A program made the position numbers and the translations under genes. A DNA stretch of 62,150 nt from an uncultured Phascolarctobacterium sp. (GTDB lineage: Bacteria; Bacillota; Negativicutes; Acidaminococcales; Acidaminococcaceae), in NCBI GenBank assembly GCA_949288065.1, contig CASEIL010000008.1:1-62150 (forward strand), given 5' to 3'. Below are positions 50,452 through 58,703 of this stretch, one piece after another (within the stretch, counting starts at the first letter, position 1; the number at the start of each line of letters is the position of its first letter). A model generated the notes under the pieces. The model made no database searches, was not told the DNA's origin, and saw nothing but the letters and a program-made list of their open reading frames with translations.

Positions 50452-51666
50452 TTAAGCCCAGTTTGCTGCCGTTAAAAAATCACGGATGTTGCAGTGCTTA
50501 ATGCCGTTGCGCCCCATATCAAATTCATCAAGCGAAACTACATATTTGGGGTAGTTATCGGCAATGCCGTCATAAACGCTAAATTCCCGCTCGATAGTTT
50601 CCGGCGAAGCCAGCAAATAGCAAACCTGTACATAAATTTTTTGCCCCTGTTTTTCGGCAACAAAATCTATTTCTTTAGCGCCTGCTTTGCCAACATAAAC
50701 ATTGTAGCCGCGGCGCAGCAGTTCCATAAACACAATGTTTTCCAAAATTAAATTAATATCGCGCATGTTACCACCAAAAACAGCTTCACGTACGCCGTGG
50801 TCAGCGATGTAATATTTTTCTGTGCTGGCAAGAATTTGTTTACCCTGCAAATCCTGCCGCTTAACCTGATAAAACAGGTAAGCGTCGGTACAGTATTTAA
50901 TGTAATTTAAAATGGTTTCCGGCGCAACCTTGCGGTTTTCACTTTTTAAAAATTTAGCAACTGACGTTGCAGAAAATGTGGTGCCGATATTGGCAATTAC
51001 ATAAGCAATAATGCGTTCCAGCAAATCTACATCGCGGATTTTGTTGCGTTTAATAACATCCTTTAGCTGCACGGAGTTAAAAACATCCGTGAGGTATTGG
51101 CGGCAGGGTTCTTCTGCGTAACGCAGGTTGCCAAGGTAAGGCATGCCGCCGCATAATAAATACTTTTGAAAGCATTGCTGCGGCGTGGTATTGGGAAAGA
51201 TTGTTGTATAAAGTTCCGTAAATTCGGCAAACGAAAACGGATAAATAACAAATTCCACATAACGCCCGCCAAGATAGGTCGCCAGCTCGCCCGAAAGCAG
51301 TTTGGCGTTGGAGCCGGTAATATAAATGTCGCAGTCCAGCTCTACGCGGAAGGAATTAATACATTTTTCCCAGGCTTCAACTTCCTGAATTTCATCAAAA
51401 AACAAATATATTTTGCCGTTAAGGTTGTGCGCCTGTTTTAAAATTTCATCGTGCAGCGCCTGCGCCGTTAAAAGGTGGGCATAGCGCATATCTTCAAAAT
51501 TAATAGAAATAATATTTTTCTGCTGTACGCCGCTGTTTTTTATTTCATCTTTAATAAGTTCCAGCATTACGGATTTGCCGCAGCGGCGGATGCCTGTCAT
51601 TACTTTTATAAGCTCGCTGCCGATAAACGGGCGGATGCGTTTTAAATAAGTTTCGCGTTTAATCAT
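50452..51666 (-). CDS. AAA_14/DUF4143 ATPase
   Basis: P-loop ATPase of the large, poorly understood AAA_14 + DUF4143 family. Walker A is in VMTGIRRCGKSVML, Walker B in IYLFFDEIQEVEAWEK, sensor-type ITGSNAKLLSGELATYLGGRY; the C-terminal part has YYIADHGVREAVFG, ENIVFMELLRRGYNVYVGK and a nuclease-like KEIDFVAEKQGQKIYVQVCY. The last resembles a PD-(D/E)XK fold. A strong AAGGAGG site precedes the ATG. Four palindromes at 40-bp spacing cover its promoter. Function is unknown. Confidence 0.88.
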   Translation of the reverse strand: MIKRETYLKRIRPFIGSELIKVMTGIRRCGKSVMLELIKDEIKNSGVQQKNIISINFEDMRYAHLLTAQALHDEILKQAHNLNGKIYLFFDEIQEVEAWEKCINSFRVELDCDIYITGSNAKLLSGELATYLGGRYVEFVIYPFSFAEFTELYTTIFPNTTPQQCFQKYLLCGGMPYLGNLRYAEEPCRQYLTDVFNSVQLKDVIKRNKIRDVDLLERIIAYVIANIGTTFSATSVAKFLKSENRKVAPETILNYIKYCTDAYLFYQVKRQDLQGKQILASTEKYYIADHGVREAVFGGNMRDINLILENIVFMELLRRGYNVYVGKAGAKEIDFVAEKQGQKIYVQVCYLLASPETIEREFSVYDGIADNYPKYVVSLDEFDMGRNGIKHCNIRDFLTAANWA

Positions 51667-51802
51667 TGTTATAACCTCCTTCTGGTGGTTATTTATAGTT
51701 TATCACAGTTATAACTTACAAACAACGCTAAAATTCAATTTTTATCAGTTATAACTGACAAAACCGGAAAAATCAATAAAATCGTCAGCTATAACTGATA
51801 AA
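51661..51802. repeat. Four palindromic sites at exact 40-bp spacing
   Basis: Copies of GTTATAAC lie at 51668, 51708 and 51748, and GCTATAAC at 51788: four starts exactly 40 bp apart. The best copy (51741-51762) extends to a 22-bp palindrome with one mismatch pair, core TCAGTTATAACTGA. The second copy lies between a possible -35 (TTGTTT) and -10 (TAAACT) of the ATPase gene on the minus strand; the first touches its ribosome binding site. They look like repressor sites. Confidence 0.8.
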
Positions 51803-51917
51803 ATAAAAAATGAAAAATACGCCGCTATTTATTTTTTTGTGAAGAGTTTTGTTGTATAATTATTTTAGGGTAAGTTTGCTTTATCAGCAGGCTTTATATT
51901 TGAAAGGCTGTGATATT

Positions 51918-52328
51918 ATGGAATTTAGAAAAGTTACCTTTTTAAAAGTTTACACCGGTGAGGACCTTATTCTGGATGATAAGCCGTTTTACAAGGCCGT
52001 TATTGAAGAAGCCATGCGCCTGAAGCTGGCCGGCGGCACGGTATCGCGCGGCATTGGCGGTTATGCCAGCACCAAGCGTGGCATCGACCACAAAATAGGT
52101 TCTATTTTTACCGGTATGCCTAATATGCCGGTTGTTGTAGAAATTGTCGATAAACGCGAGAATATCGAAAAAATTCTGCCGTGGCTGGAAAAATATGCCA
52201 CCAAGGCGCTGGTGCTGGTGGAAGAAAGCACCTGCCTGGTTACTGATTATATGCGCGAGGAAGAAGCTAAAAAAGCCCACGAGGCTCAAAAAATAAAAAC
52301 AACATCCCCGGAGGAAGATGCTGAATGA
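51918..52328 (+). CDS. DUF190 PII-like protein
   Basis: A 136-residue protein of the DUF190 family, whose members have a PII-like ferredoxin fold and often accompany CrcB fluoride channels. Text: VTFLKVYTGEDLILDDKPFYKAVIEEAM, AGGTVSRGIGGYAST and MPVVVEIVDKRENIEKILPWL. No crcB is nearby. The C-terminus is a charged tail. The ATG at 51918 is used because the domain starts there. It overlaps the oxidoreductase gene by 4 nt, implying linked function, perhaps nucleotide sensing. Confidence 0.88.
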   Translation: MEFRKVTFLKVYTGEDLILDDKPFYKAVIEEAMRLKLAGGTVSRGIGGYASTKRGIDHKIGSIFTGMPNMPVVVEIVDKRENIEKILPWLEKYATKALVLVEESTCLVTDYMREEEAKKAHEAQKIKTTSPEEDAE

Positions 52329-53716
52329 GAGAAAAGTTTGATGTTGCCATTATCGGCGGCGGCCCGGCCGCCGTTTTTGCTGCTTATGAATTTTCGCTGA
52401 AATACCCCGAATTAAAGGTGGTTATTTTGGAGGAAGGCCACCCCATTGACCAGCGCAAATGCCCGCTGGCGATGAAGAAGGTTGACCATTGCCTGCGCTG
52501 CGTGCCCTGCGATATTATGCGTGGTTTCGGCGGTGCGGGTGCGTTCTCGGACGGCAAATATAATTTTACCACGGAGTTTGGTGGGTGGCTGAATGAATAC
52601 CTGCCGCACAACGAGGTTATTGAGCTTATCGACTATGTTGACGAGCTGAACTGCCGCCACGGTGCGCCGGGCGAATATTTCAGCACCAAAAACAGCACCA
52701 TCGGCGCTAAGGCGCTGGGTTACGACCTGCACCTGTTAAACGCCAAAGTGCGCCACCTCGGCACGGAAAACAACCTTATTATAATGGAAAACATTTATAA
52801 ATACCTGCTGGAGCACGGCATTACCATCGAATGCAACAGCCATGTGGAAAGCATCATCCGCGAGGGAGAAGGCTTTGTACTGCCCATCCGCGGCAAGGGC
52901 GAAGTGGAGTGCAAATATTTAATTGCTGCTCCCGGCCGCGCCGGCGCGGAATGGTTTACCGAGCAGTGCAAAACGCTGGGGCTGAGCTTTATTAACAACC
53001 AGGTGGATATTGGCGTGCGCGTGGAGGTGCCCGCACAGGTGTTTAAGCACATTACCGACGAGGTGTACGAGGCGAAGCTGGTTTACCGCACGCAGCGCTA
53101 CAACGATTTGGTACGCACCTTCTGCATGAACCCAAACGGCTATGTGGTTGCCGAAAACACCGACGGCATTGTAACGGTTAACGGGCACAGCTACCGCGAC
53201 CCGAAGCTGCACAGCAACAACACCAACTTTGCGCTGCTTGTAAGCAACACCTTTACGGAACCGTTTACCGAGCCGCACCAGTACGGCAAGCGCATTGCCT
53301 CGTTCAGCAACATGCTGGGCGGCGGCGTGCTTTTGCAGCGTTTTGGCGATTTGATTAACGGTCGCCGCACTAATGAGCGCCGCCTTAAAAAGAGCTTTAC
53401 CAAGCCGACACTGAATGCAACGCCGGGCGATTTAAGCCTTGTTTTGCCCAAGCGCCAGCTGGATGATATTATTGAAATGATTTACGCGCTGGATAAAATT
53501 GCCCCCGGCATGGCCAATGCCGATACGCTTTTATACGGTGTGGAGGTTAAGTTTTACAGCGCGCGCCTTGAGCTTGACGGCAGGCTGGAAACCAAAATAC
53601 CGAACCTGTTTGCCTGCGGCGACGGCGCGGGCATTACGCGCGGGCTTTCGCAGGCCAGCGCCAGCGGCGTGCATGTGGCAAGGCAGATTGGCGAGCGCGC
53701 GAAGCTTGGCAAATAA
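52325..53716 (+). CDS. FAD-dependent oxidoreductase (COG2509-like)
   Basis: Flavoprotein of 463 residues with the N-terminal FAD-binding fold FDVAIIGGGPAAVFAAYEF, a cysteine pair region HCLRCVPCDIMRGFGGAGAFSDGKYN, and the C-terminal FAD motif LFACGDGAGITRGLSQASASGVHVARQI. It matches uncharacterised dehydrogenases found widely in Firmicutes. Reaction unknown. Coupled to DUF190 by ATGA; the ABC transporter genes follow 22 nt later. Confidence 0.85.
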   Translation: MREKFDVAIIGGGPAAVFAAYEFSLKYPELKVVILEEGHPIDQRKCPLAMKKVDHCLRCVPCDIMRGFGGAGAFSDGKYNFTTEFGGWLNEYLPHNEVIELIDYVDELNCRHGAPGEYFSTKNSTIGAKALGYDLHLLNAKVRHLGTENNLIIMENIYKYLLEHGITIECNSHVESIIREGEGFVLPIRGKGEVECKYLIAAPGRAGAEWFTEQCKTLGLSFINNQVDIGVRVEVPAQVFKHITDEVYEAKLVYRTQRYNDLVRTFCMNPNGYVVAENTDGIVTVNGHSYRDPKLHSNNTNFALLVSNTFTEPFTEPHQYGKRIASFSNMLGGGVLLQRFGDLINGRRTNERRLKKSFTKPTLNATPGDLSLVLPKRQLDDIIEMIYALDKIAPGMANADTLLYGVEVKFYSARLELDGRLETKIPNLFACGDGAGITRGLSQASASGVHVARQIGERAKLGK

Positions 53717-53738
53717 TTAAACGGATGGGAAGATAGTT

Positions 53739-55259
53739 ATGGCAACACCGTTAATAAGTATGCTGGGGATAACCAAAAAGTTCCCCGGCGTAATAGCCAA
53801 CAACAAAATAGATTTAGAATTATACCCCGGTGAAATCCATGCCCTTTTAGGCGAAAACGGCAGCGGCAAAAGCACGCTGATGAGCATTTTAACCGGGCTG
53901 TACCAGCCGACGGAGGGCAAAATTTTAGTCAGCGGCAAAGAAACGCAGTTTTCCTCACCGGCGGATGCCATTAAAAACGGCATCGGCATGGTGCACCAGC
54001 ATTTTAAGCTGATTGAAAGTTTTACCGTGGCGGAAAACATTGCGCTGAGCGACACGCACGGCAGTTTTCGCCTTGATACGGCGCAGATTGCCGCCGATAT
54101 TGAAGAGCTGAGCAGCTACTACGGGCTTAAAATAGACCCGCACGCTTATGTGTGGCAGCTGGGCGTTGGCGAAAAGCAGCGCGTGGAAATTTTGCGCATG
54201 CTGTACCACAAAAGCAAGGTGCTGATTCTGGACGAACCGACAGCAGTTTTAACGCCGCAGGAAACGCGCGAGCTGTTTGCCAACCTGCGCAAAATGGCGG
54301 ATAACGGCTGCGCGGTGGTATTCATCTCGCACAAATTAAACGAGGTGGAAGAACTGGCCGACCGCATTACCGTACTGCGCAGCGGTGTGGTATCGGGACG
54401 TATGGAAAAGGCGCAGATTAACCGCAGCGCGCTCATTCAAATGATGGTAGGGCGCGAACTGAACACCAATTACACGCACAGCAACAAGCCTTTCGGCGAT
54501 GTGGTGCTGAAGCTGGAAAAAATATCCGCCCTGGGCGATATGCGCACGCTGGCGCTGGATAACGTCAGCCTTGAAATCCGTGCGGGCGAAATTTACGGCA
54601 TTGCCGGCGTAAGCGGCAACGGTCAGCGCGAGCTGGCGGAGGTTATTGCCGGTATGCGCCTGGCGATGGGCGGCAAAATGTATTTTTGCGGCAAGGATTT
54701 AACCAACCAGCCGCCGCGCGCCAAAATTGACGCGGGCATCAGCTATGTGCCGGAAGACAGGCTGGGCACTGGCCTTGCGCCGAATTTAAGCAGCGTGGAC
54801 AACGTAATTTTAAAGGAATACAACGGGCGCTTTGCCGACAGCTGGCGCATTAAATGGCAGGCTGCCGTAAGCGCCGCCAAACACATTGTTGAAGAATTTG
54901 AAATTAAGCAGGGCAGCATTTACCAGCCCGTAAAAATGATGAGCGGCGGCAACATTCAAAAGCTGCTTTTGGGGCGCGAAATTGCGGCGAAGCCCAAACT
55001 GATGGTGGTGCTGTACCCCGTGCGCGGGCTGGATATTGGCGCGATTGAAGCTGTACACAAGCTGCTTTTAAAATTAAAAGAGCAAAACACGGCGATACTT
55101 TTGGTATCGGAAGAGCTGGAAGAAATTGCCGCTTTGGCGGACCGCGTGGGCGTAATGTTTGCCGGTAAGCTGATGGGCGAATTTTCCGTGCAGGATATGG
55201 ATATTGAAAAAATCGGCGCGCTGATGGCGGGCGTAACGGACGGAGGTGAGGGCAAATGA
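53739..55259 (+). CDS. BMP-family ABC transporter ATP-binding protein
   Basis: Twin-domain ATPase of sugar/nucleoside importers (NupA/YufO type), 506 residues. First domain: Walker A ALLGENGSGKSTLM, Walker B LILDEPTAVLTPQE, switch FISHKLNEVEE. Second domain has a degenerate Walker A (GIAGVSGNGQREL), the signature MMSGGNIQKLLLGREIA and LMVVLYPVRGLD, as normal for this family. Its last bases overlap the permease start (ATGA). It powers the two permeases that follow; substrate likely purine nucleosides. Confidence 0.92.
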   Translation: MATPLISMLGITKKFPGVIANNKIDLELYPGEIHALLGENGSGKSTLMSILTGLYQPTEGKILVSGKETQFSSPADAIKNGIGMVHQHFKLIESFTVAENIALSDTHGSFRLDTAQIAADIEELSSYYGLKIDPHAYVWQLGVGEKQRVEILRMLYHKSKVLILDEPTAVLTPQETRELFANLRKMADNGCAVVFISHKLNEVEELADRITVLRSGVVSGRMEKAQINRSALIQMMVGRELNTNYTHSNKPFGDVVLKLEKISALGDMRTLALDNVSLEIRAGEIYGIAGVSGNGQRELAEVIAGMRLAMGGKMYFCGKDLTNQPPRAKIDAGISYVPEDRLGTGLAPNLSSVDNVILKEYNGRFADSWRIKWQAAVSAAKHIVEEFEIKQGSIYQPVKMMSGGNIQKLLLGREIAAKPKLMVVLYPVRGLDIGAIEAVHKLLLKLKEQNTAILLVSEELEEIAALADRVGVMFAGKLMGEFSVQDMDIEKIGALMAGVTDGGEGK

Positions 55260-56326
55260 AAATAGTGCTGGAAAAACGCCTGGGAGAAAGCGTTAAGGCG
55301 CAGCTGGGTTTGCCTGCGGCTTCCGCGCTTTTGGCGCTGGTATTTTGCGGCGTGTTTTTTGTCCTTACCGGCAAGGACCCGTTTTTGGTGTACGAGAGCA
55401 TGTTCAGCGGCGCGCTGGGCAACGATTACGGCCTTTCGGAAACCTTTGTTAAAATGATTCCGCTGGCGTTGTGTGCTTTGGGCATTGCCGTTGCTTTCCG
55501 TATGCAGATTTGGAACATCGGCGCGGAAGGGCAGTTTTACATGGGCGCATGCGCCGCAACCTGGGTGCCGCTTAACTTTCCCGATTTGCCTGCGGTTATT
55601 ATGCTGCCCGCCATGTTTATTTTGGGCGCGCTGGCAGGCGGCTTGTGGGGCCTTGCGGCAGGCTGGCTGAAAACCCGCTGGCTGGTTAACGAAATTATCA
55701 GCACGCTGATGATGAACTACATTGCCATTTTGTGGGTAGATTATTTGGTTTACGGCGACTGGCGCGACCCGAACGGGCTGAACTTTCCGCTGACGGCGCA
55801 GTTCCCCGACGCGGCGATGCTGCCGAGCTTTGGCGATTTGCGCATCCACGCCGGTATTTTTGTAGTGTTTATTGCAGCGGCGGTGTTTACCGTACTGTTT
55901 AAAAGTTCGCGCTGGGGCTACGAAACCAAGGTTATTGGCAGTAACCCGGCGGCGGCGCGCTATGCCGGCATGAACATTGCCAAAAGCGTTTTAATGTCGA
56001 TGTTCATCAGCGGCGCGGTGTGCGGCCTGGCCGGTATGGTAGAAGTCAGCGGCATTGTTGGCAAATTGCAGCACGGCATCAGCCCGGGCTACGGCTACAC
56101 GGCTATCATCATTGCGTGGCTGGCGCGCTTAAACCCGCCCGCTATTATATTGGTATCGTTTTTGTTTGCCGTTATCCACGTGGGCGGCTTTATGCTGCAA
56201 ACCATGGGCATCTCCGCCGCGGCGGCGACGATGTTACAGGGCGCGGTGCTGTTTTTTGTAGTTGGTACGGAAATTTTTACGGGCTACAAGCTGCGTATTG
56301 TGAAGGGTGGTGCCGGAAATGACTGA
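55256..56326 (+). CDS. BMP-family ABC transporter permease 1
   Basis: Membrane permease, 356 residues, about nine to ten helices, NupB/YufP type (branched-chain/ribose permease fold). Text: FRMQIWNIGAEGQFYMGACAAT, GWLKTRWLVNEIISTLMMNYIA and VIGSNPAAARYAGMN. It overlaps the second permease gene by 8 nt. Transports nucleoside-like substrates with the ATPase upstream. Confidence 0.9.
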   Translation: MKIVLEKRLGESVKAQLGLPAASALLALVFCGVFFVLTGKDPFLVYESMFSGALGNDYGLSETFVKMIPLALCALGIAVAFRMQIWNIGAEGQFYMGACAATWVPLNFPDLPAVIMLPAMFILGALAGGLWGLAAGWLKTRWLVNEIISTLMMNYIAILWVDYLVYGDWRDPNGLNFPLTAQFPDAAMLPSFGDLRIHAGIFVVFIAAAVFTVLFKSSRWGYETKVIGSNPAAARYAGMNIAKSVLMSMFISGAVCGLAGMVEVSGIVGKLQHGISPGYGYTAIIIAWLARLNPPAIILVSFLFAVIHVGGFMLQTMGISAAAATMLQGAVLFFVVGTEIFTGYKLRIVKGGAGND

Positions 56327-57248
56327 GGATTTTTTAGTTTCGCTTTTGGCGGCAGCCATTACCATGGGCACGCCGCTGTTATACGCCGCACTGGGCGAGG
56401 TTATTTGCGAGCGCAGCGGCATTATTAACCTTGGCGTAGAAGGCATGATGCTTATCGGCGCGTGCGTGGGCTTTATTGCGGGCAACAGCTTCGGCAGCCC
56501 GTGGGCAGGCGTAGCGGCGGCGCTGGTTGCAGGTGCGCTTCTGGCGCTTATTCACGCCTTTTTAACCGTAACGCTGCGTGCTAATCAGGTTGTCAGCGGC
56601 TTGGCGGTAACTCTGTTCGGCACGGGGCTATCCGGCTACCTGGGGCAGGATTACGTCGGTCAGCCTGCGGGCGCGGTGTTCAGCAAAATTGCCGTGCCGG
56701 TACTCGCCGATATTCCCGTTATCGGCAGCATTTTGTTTAAGCAGGACGCTCTGGTTTACATCAGCTACTTTTTGGTGCCGCTGACGGCGTGGTATTTTTA
56801 TAAAACCCGCAGCGGGCTGTTTTTGCGCGCGATGGGCGAGAACCCTGCCGCCGTTGACGCGGCTGGCATTAACGTATTTGCCCTGCGCTATTTGTACATT
56901 GTGGCAGGCGGCGCGCTGGCAGGCGTAGCGGGCGCTTATCTTTCGCTGGCCTATGCCCCCAGCTGGCTGGAGAACATGACGGCAGGCCGCGGCTGGATTG
57001 CCGTTGCCCTTGTTATCTTTGCCCTGTGGGACCCTTGGCGCGCTATGGCTGGGTCGTATTTGTTCGGCGGCATCGACGCTTTGGGCTTTAACTTGCAGGT
57101 GCTCGGCGTGCCGGTATCGGGCTTCATCCTTAACATGCTGCCGTACATCTTTACGGTGCTGGTGCTGGTTGTGGTGCTTAAACGCCGCGGCGGGCGCAGC
57201 GCAGCGCCTCAGGCCTTAGGCCTGCCTTACGACCGCGAGGAAAGGTAA
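56319..57248 (+). CDS. BMP-family ABC transporter permease 2
   Basis: Second permease, 309 residues, NupC/YufQ type: TPLLYAALGEVICERSGIINLGVEGMM, TLRANQVVSGLAVTLFG, AMGENPAAVDAAGIN and AGGALAGVAGAYLSLAY. The ATG at 56319 overlaps the permease 1 end; an ATG four codons earlier is possible. No substrate-binding (BMP) lipoprotein is next to the operon. A small GGCAGG hairpin follows. Confidence 0.9.
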   Translation: MTEDFLVSLLAAAITMGTPLLYAALGEVICERSGIINLGVEGMMLIGACVGFIAGNSFGSPWAGVAAALVAGALLALIHAFLTVTLRANQVVSGLAVTLFGTGLSGYLGQDYVGQPAGAVFSKIAVPVLADIPVIGSILFKQDALVYISYFLVPLTAWYFYKTRSGLFLRAMGENPAAVDAAGINVFALRYLYIVAGGALAGVAGAYLSLAYAPSWLENMTAGRGWIAVALVIFALWDPWRAMAGSYLFGGIDALGFNLQVLGVPVSGFILNMLPYIFTVLVLVVVLKRRGGRSAAPQALGLPYDREER

Positions 57249-57338
57249 AACCTCCTGCCAAGGCAGGAATTTATAAAAAAAGGTAGAACTATAAATTCAT
57301 AAAAGATATGGCAAAGCCGTATCGGGAGGTGTTTTAGT

Positions 57339-57776
57339 ATGTTTAAAAAAATTCTGGTGCCTGTCGATGGTTCTGAAACCTCGTGGCGCGCTTTAAACAA
57401 CGCTTTGGAAATTGGCAAAAAATTTGATAGTGAAATAGTTGTAGTAAATGTTATCCAACCGTATAACAACGCAGCGCTGCTGGCAGTGCCGCTGGACCAC
57501 AGCACCATCAGCCGCGGCAACAGCGAGCTGGAACGCATCGGCGACAAGGTGCTGGCTTACGCCAAAGATATTGTTGGCGATTACCCGCACGAAGTAAGCT
57601 ACGATATGGAAGTTGGCCACCCCTCCGAACGCATTATTGCGCTGGCTAAAAAGGTGCAGGCAGACGCCATCGTTATTGGCAGCCGCGGCCTTTCCGGCAT
57701 TGCGGAATTCTTCCTCGGCAGCGTCAGCAGCAAGGTATCGCAGTATGCGGCCGTGCCTGTTTTGATTGTAAAATAA
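57339..57776 (+). CDS. Universal stress protein, copy 1
   Basis: UspA-family protein, 145 residues, cytoplasmic. ILVPVDGSETSWRAL at the start and the ATP-binding loop AIVIGSRGLSGIAEFFLGSVSS show the nucleotide-binding type. GGGAGG precedes the ATG. The second copy starts 10 nt after its stop, so they are one operon. Confidence 0.92.
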   Translation: MFKKILVPVDGSETSWRALNNALEIGKKFDSEIVVVNVIQPYNNAALLAVPLDHSTISRGNSELERIGDKVLAYAKDIVGDYPHEVSYDMEVGHPSERIIALAKKVQADAIVIGSRGLSGIAEFFLGSVSSKVSQYAAVPVLIVK

Positions 57777-57786
57777 GCGTGATAGT

Positions 57787-58224
57787 ATGTTAAAAAAATT
57801 ACTGGTCGCTATCGACGGCTCGGAATATTCGTGGCGCGCGCTGGAATACGCCGGCGCTGTTGCCAAAATGACCGGCGGGGAACTGGTGGTGCTTACCGTT
57901 GCTAAGGACGGTTTAACGCATACGCCCTCGCTGCCGCTGGAAGGCGAGCTTGCCGGCGACGTAAACGAGCCTGCCATGCAGGTTGGCAACGAGGTGTTGG
58001 GCGCGGCCAAGCATCTTTTGGATAAGCAGGGCATACCCTGTTCCTACACTCTGGTTATCGGCAGCCGCCCTGCGCCGGAAATTATTAAATGCTGCCGCAA
58101 GGAACACTGCGACACCATTGTCATCGGCACGCGCGGCTTCGGCGCGATTGAAGGCCTGTTTAAAAACAGCGTCAGCCACATAGTTATCGAAAACTCCCCC
58201 GTGCCGGTAATTGTAATTAAATAA
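57787..58224 (+). CDS. Universal stress protein, copy 2
   Basis: Paralogue of the preceding gene with the same length: LLVAIDGSEYSWRALEYAG, and TIVIGTRGFGAIEGLFKNSVSHI as the ATP loop. The central segment differs from copy 1 (includes KCCRKEHCD). A strong terminator follows. Confidence 0.92.
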   Translation: MLKKLLVAIDGSEYSWRALEYAGAVAKMTGGELVVLTVAKDGLTHTPSLPLEGELAGDVNEPAMQVGNEVLGAAKHLLDKQGIPCSYTLVIGSRPAPEIIKCCRKEHCDTIVIGTRGFGAIEGLFKNSVSHIVIENSPVPVIVIK

Positions 58225-58231
58225 AAAGCAA

Positions 58232-58333
58232 AACAACACTTGCAGCTGATGCAGGTGTTGTTTTTTTGTTTAAACCGGTTGAATTTAGCCGGTTTACTAA
58301 CAAGCCCTTTGCTTACGCAGGGGCTTATTTTTT
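58232..58333 (+). terminator. Tandem intrinsic terminators after the usp genes
   Basis: The first hairpin (58232-58262: AACAACACTTGCA / TGCAGGTGTTGTT) runs into T7. A small hairpin (AAACCGG / CCGGTTT, about 58272-58295) and a third (58302-58326, AAGCCC..GC / GC..GGGCTT, then T6) follow. Confidence 0.8.
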
Positions 58334-58501
58334 ATGCCGTTTTTTGTTCTGCGCCCTGGCGCGGTTAAAAGGGGAATGCTTTTATGAAGGATTTAAATTT
58401 TAATTGCAAATTTTTTATTTGCACTTTGGCTGCCTAATTTTAACAAATAAACAGAAAATTCAAACTGACAGTATTAAAATGCAAAAAAGCGTTACTGTCT
58501 A

Positions 58502-58510
58502 CCCCCCCCC
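58502..58510. repeat. C9 homopolymer tract upstream of tpsB
   Basis: Nine consecutive C bases in otherwise AT-rich DNA, 60 nt upstream of the tpsB -35 box and directly before a hairpin. Such tracts change length by slippage in contingency loci of other bacteria. Confidence 0.85.
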
Positions 58511-58570
58511 GTTTTCTCCTCCACGAGGAAACAAAAGATTTTTTGTTTAACAAAAACTGCGCCGCCCTGT

Positions 58571-58600
58571 TTGACAAAGTGCCGTACTTTACGATAAAAT
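58571..58600 (+). promoter_or_regulatory. Sigma-70 promoter of the two-partner secretion operon
   Basis: A consensus TTGACA (58571-58576), 18 bp, TAAAAT (58595-58600), about 100 nt before the tpsB start. Confidence 0.65.
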
Positions 58601-58703
58601 AACATAAATTAATATTAAGTTATTGAATTTTGCCTGTTGTAAAAAATTTGTAAACCACAACGGGCTTAAAGCATTTATAAAACAGGGAACAGGAGTGCAA
58701 AGG

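Larger units (their letters stand above)
58225..58703. other. Intergenic region before tpsB
   Basis: 479 nt: tandem terminators, then an AT-rich stretch with a TGCAAAT/ATTTGCA palindrome (about 58403-58422) and a possible 17-codon reading frame at 58384 after AAGGGG (not called), a C9 tract (58502-58510), a GTTT...TCCTC/GAGGA...AAAC hairpin right after it (58511-58532), and the tpsB promoter. Confidence 0.6.

Noticed and set aside
51661..51802. A CRISPR array, because of the 40-bp period
   Set aside because: The repeats are short palindromes that vary between copies, there are only four, and no cas gene is near.
54904..55849. Two long minus-strand frames over the ABC genes
   Set aside because: They are antisense to the ATPase and permease genes, which have clear motifs.
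58384..58437. A 17-codon peptide gene after AAGGGG
   Set aside because: Too short to support, with no conserved neighbour or promoter; mentioned only within the intergenic entry.
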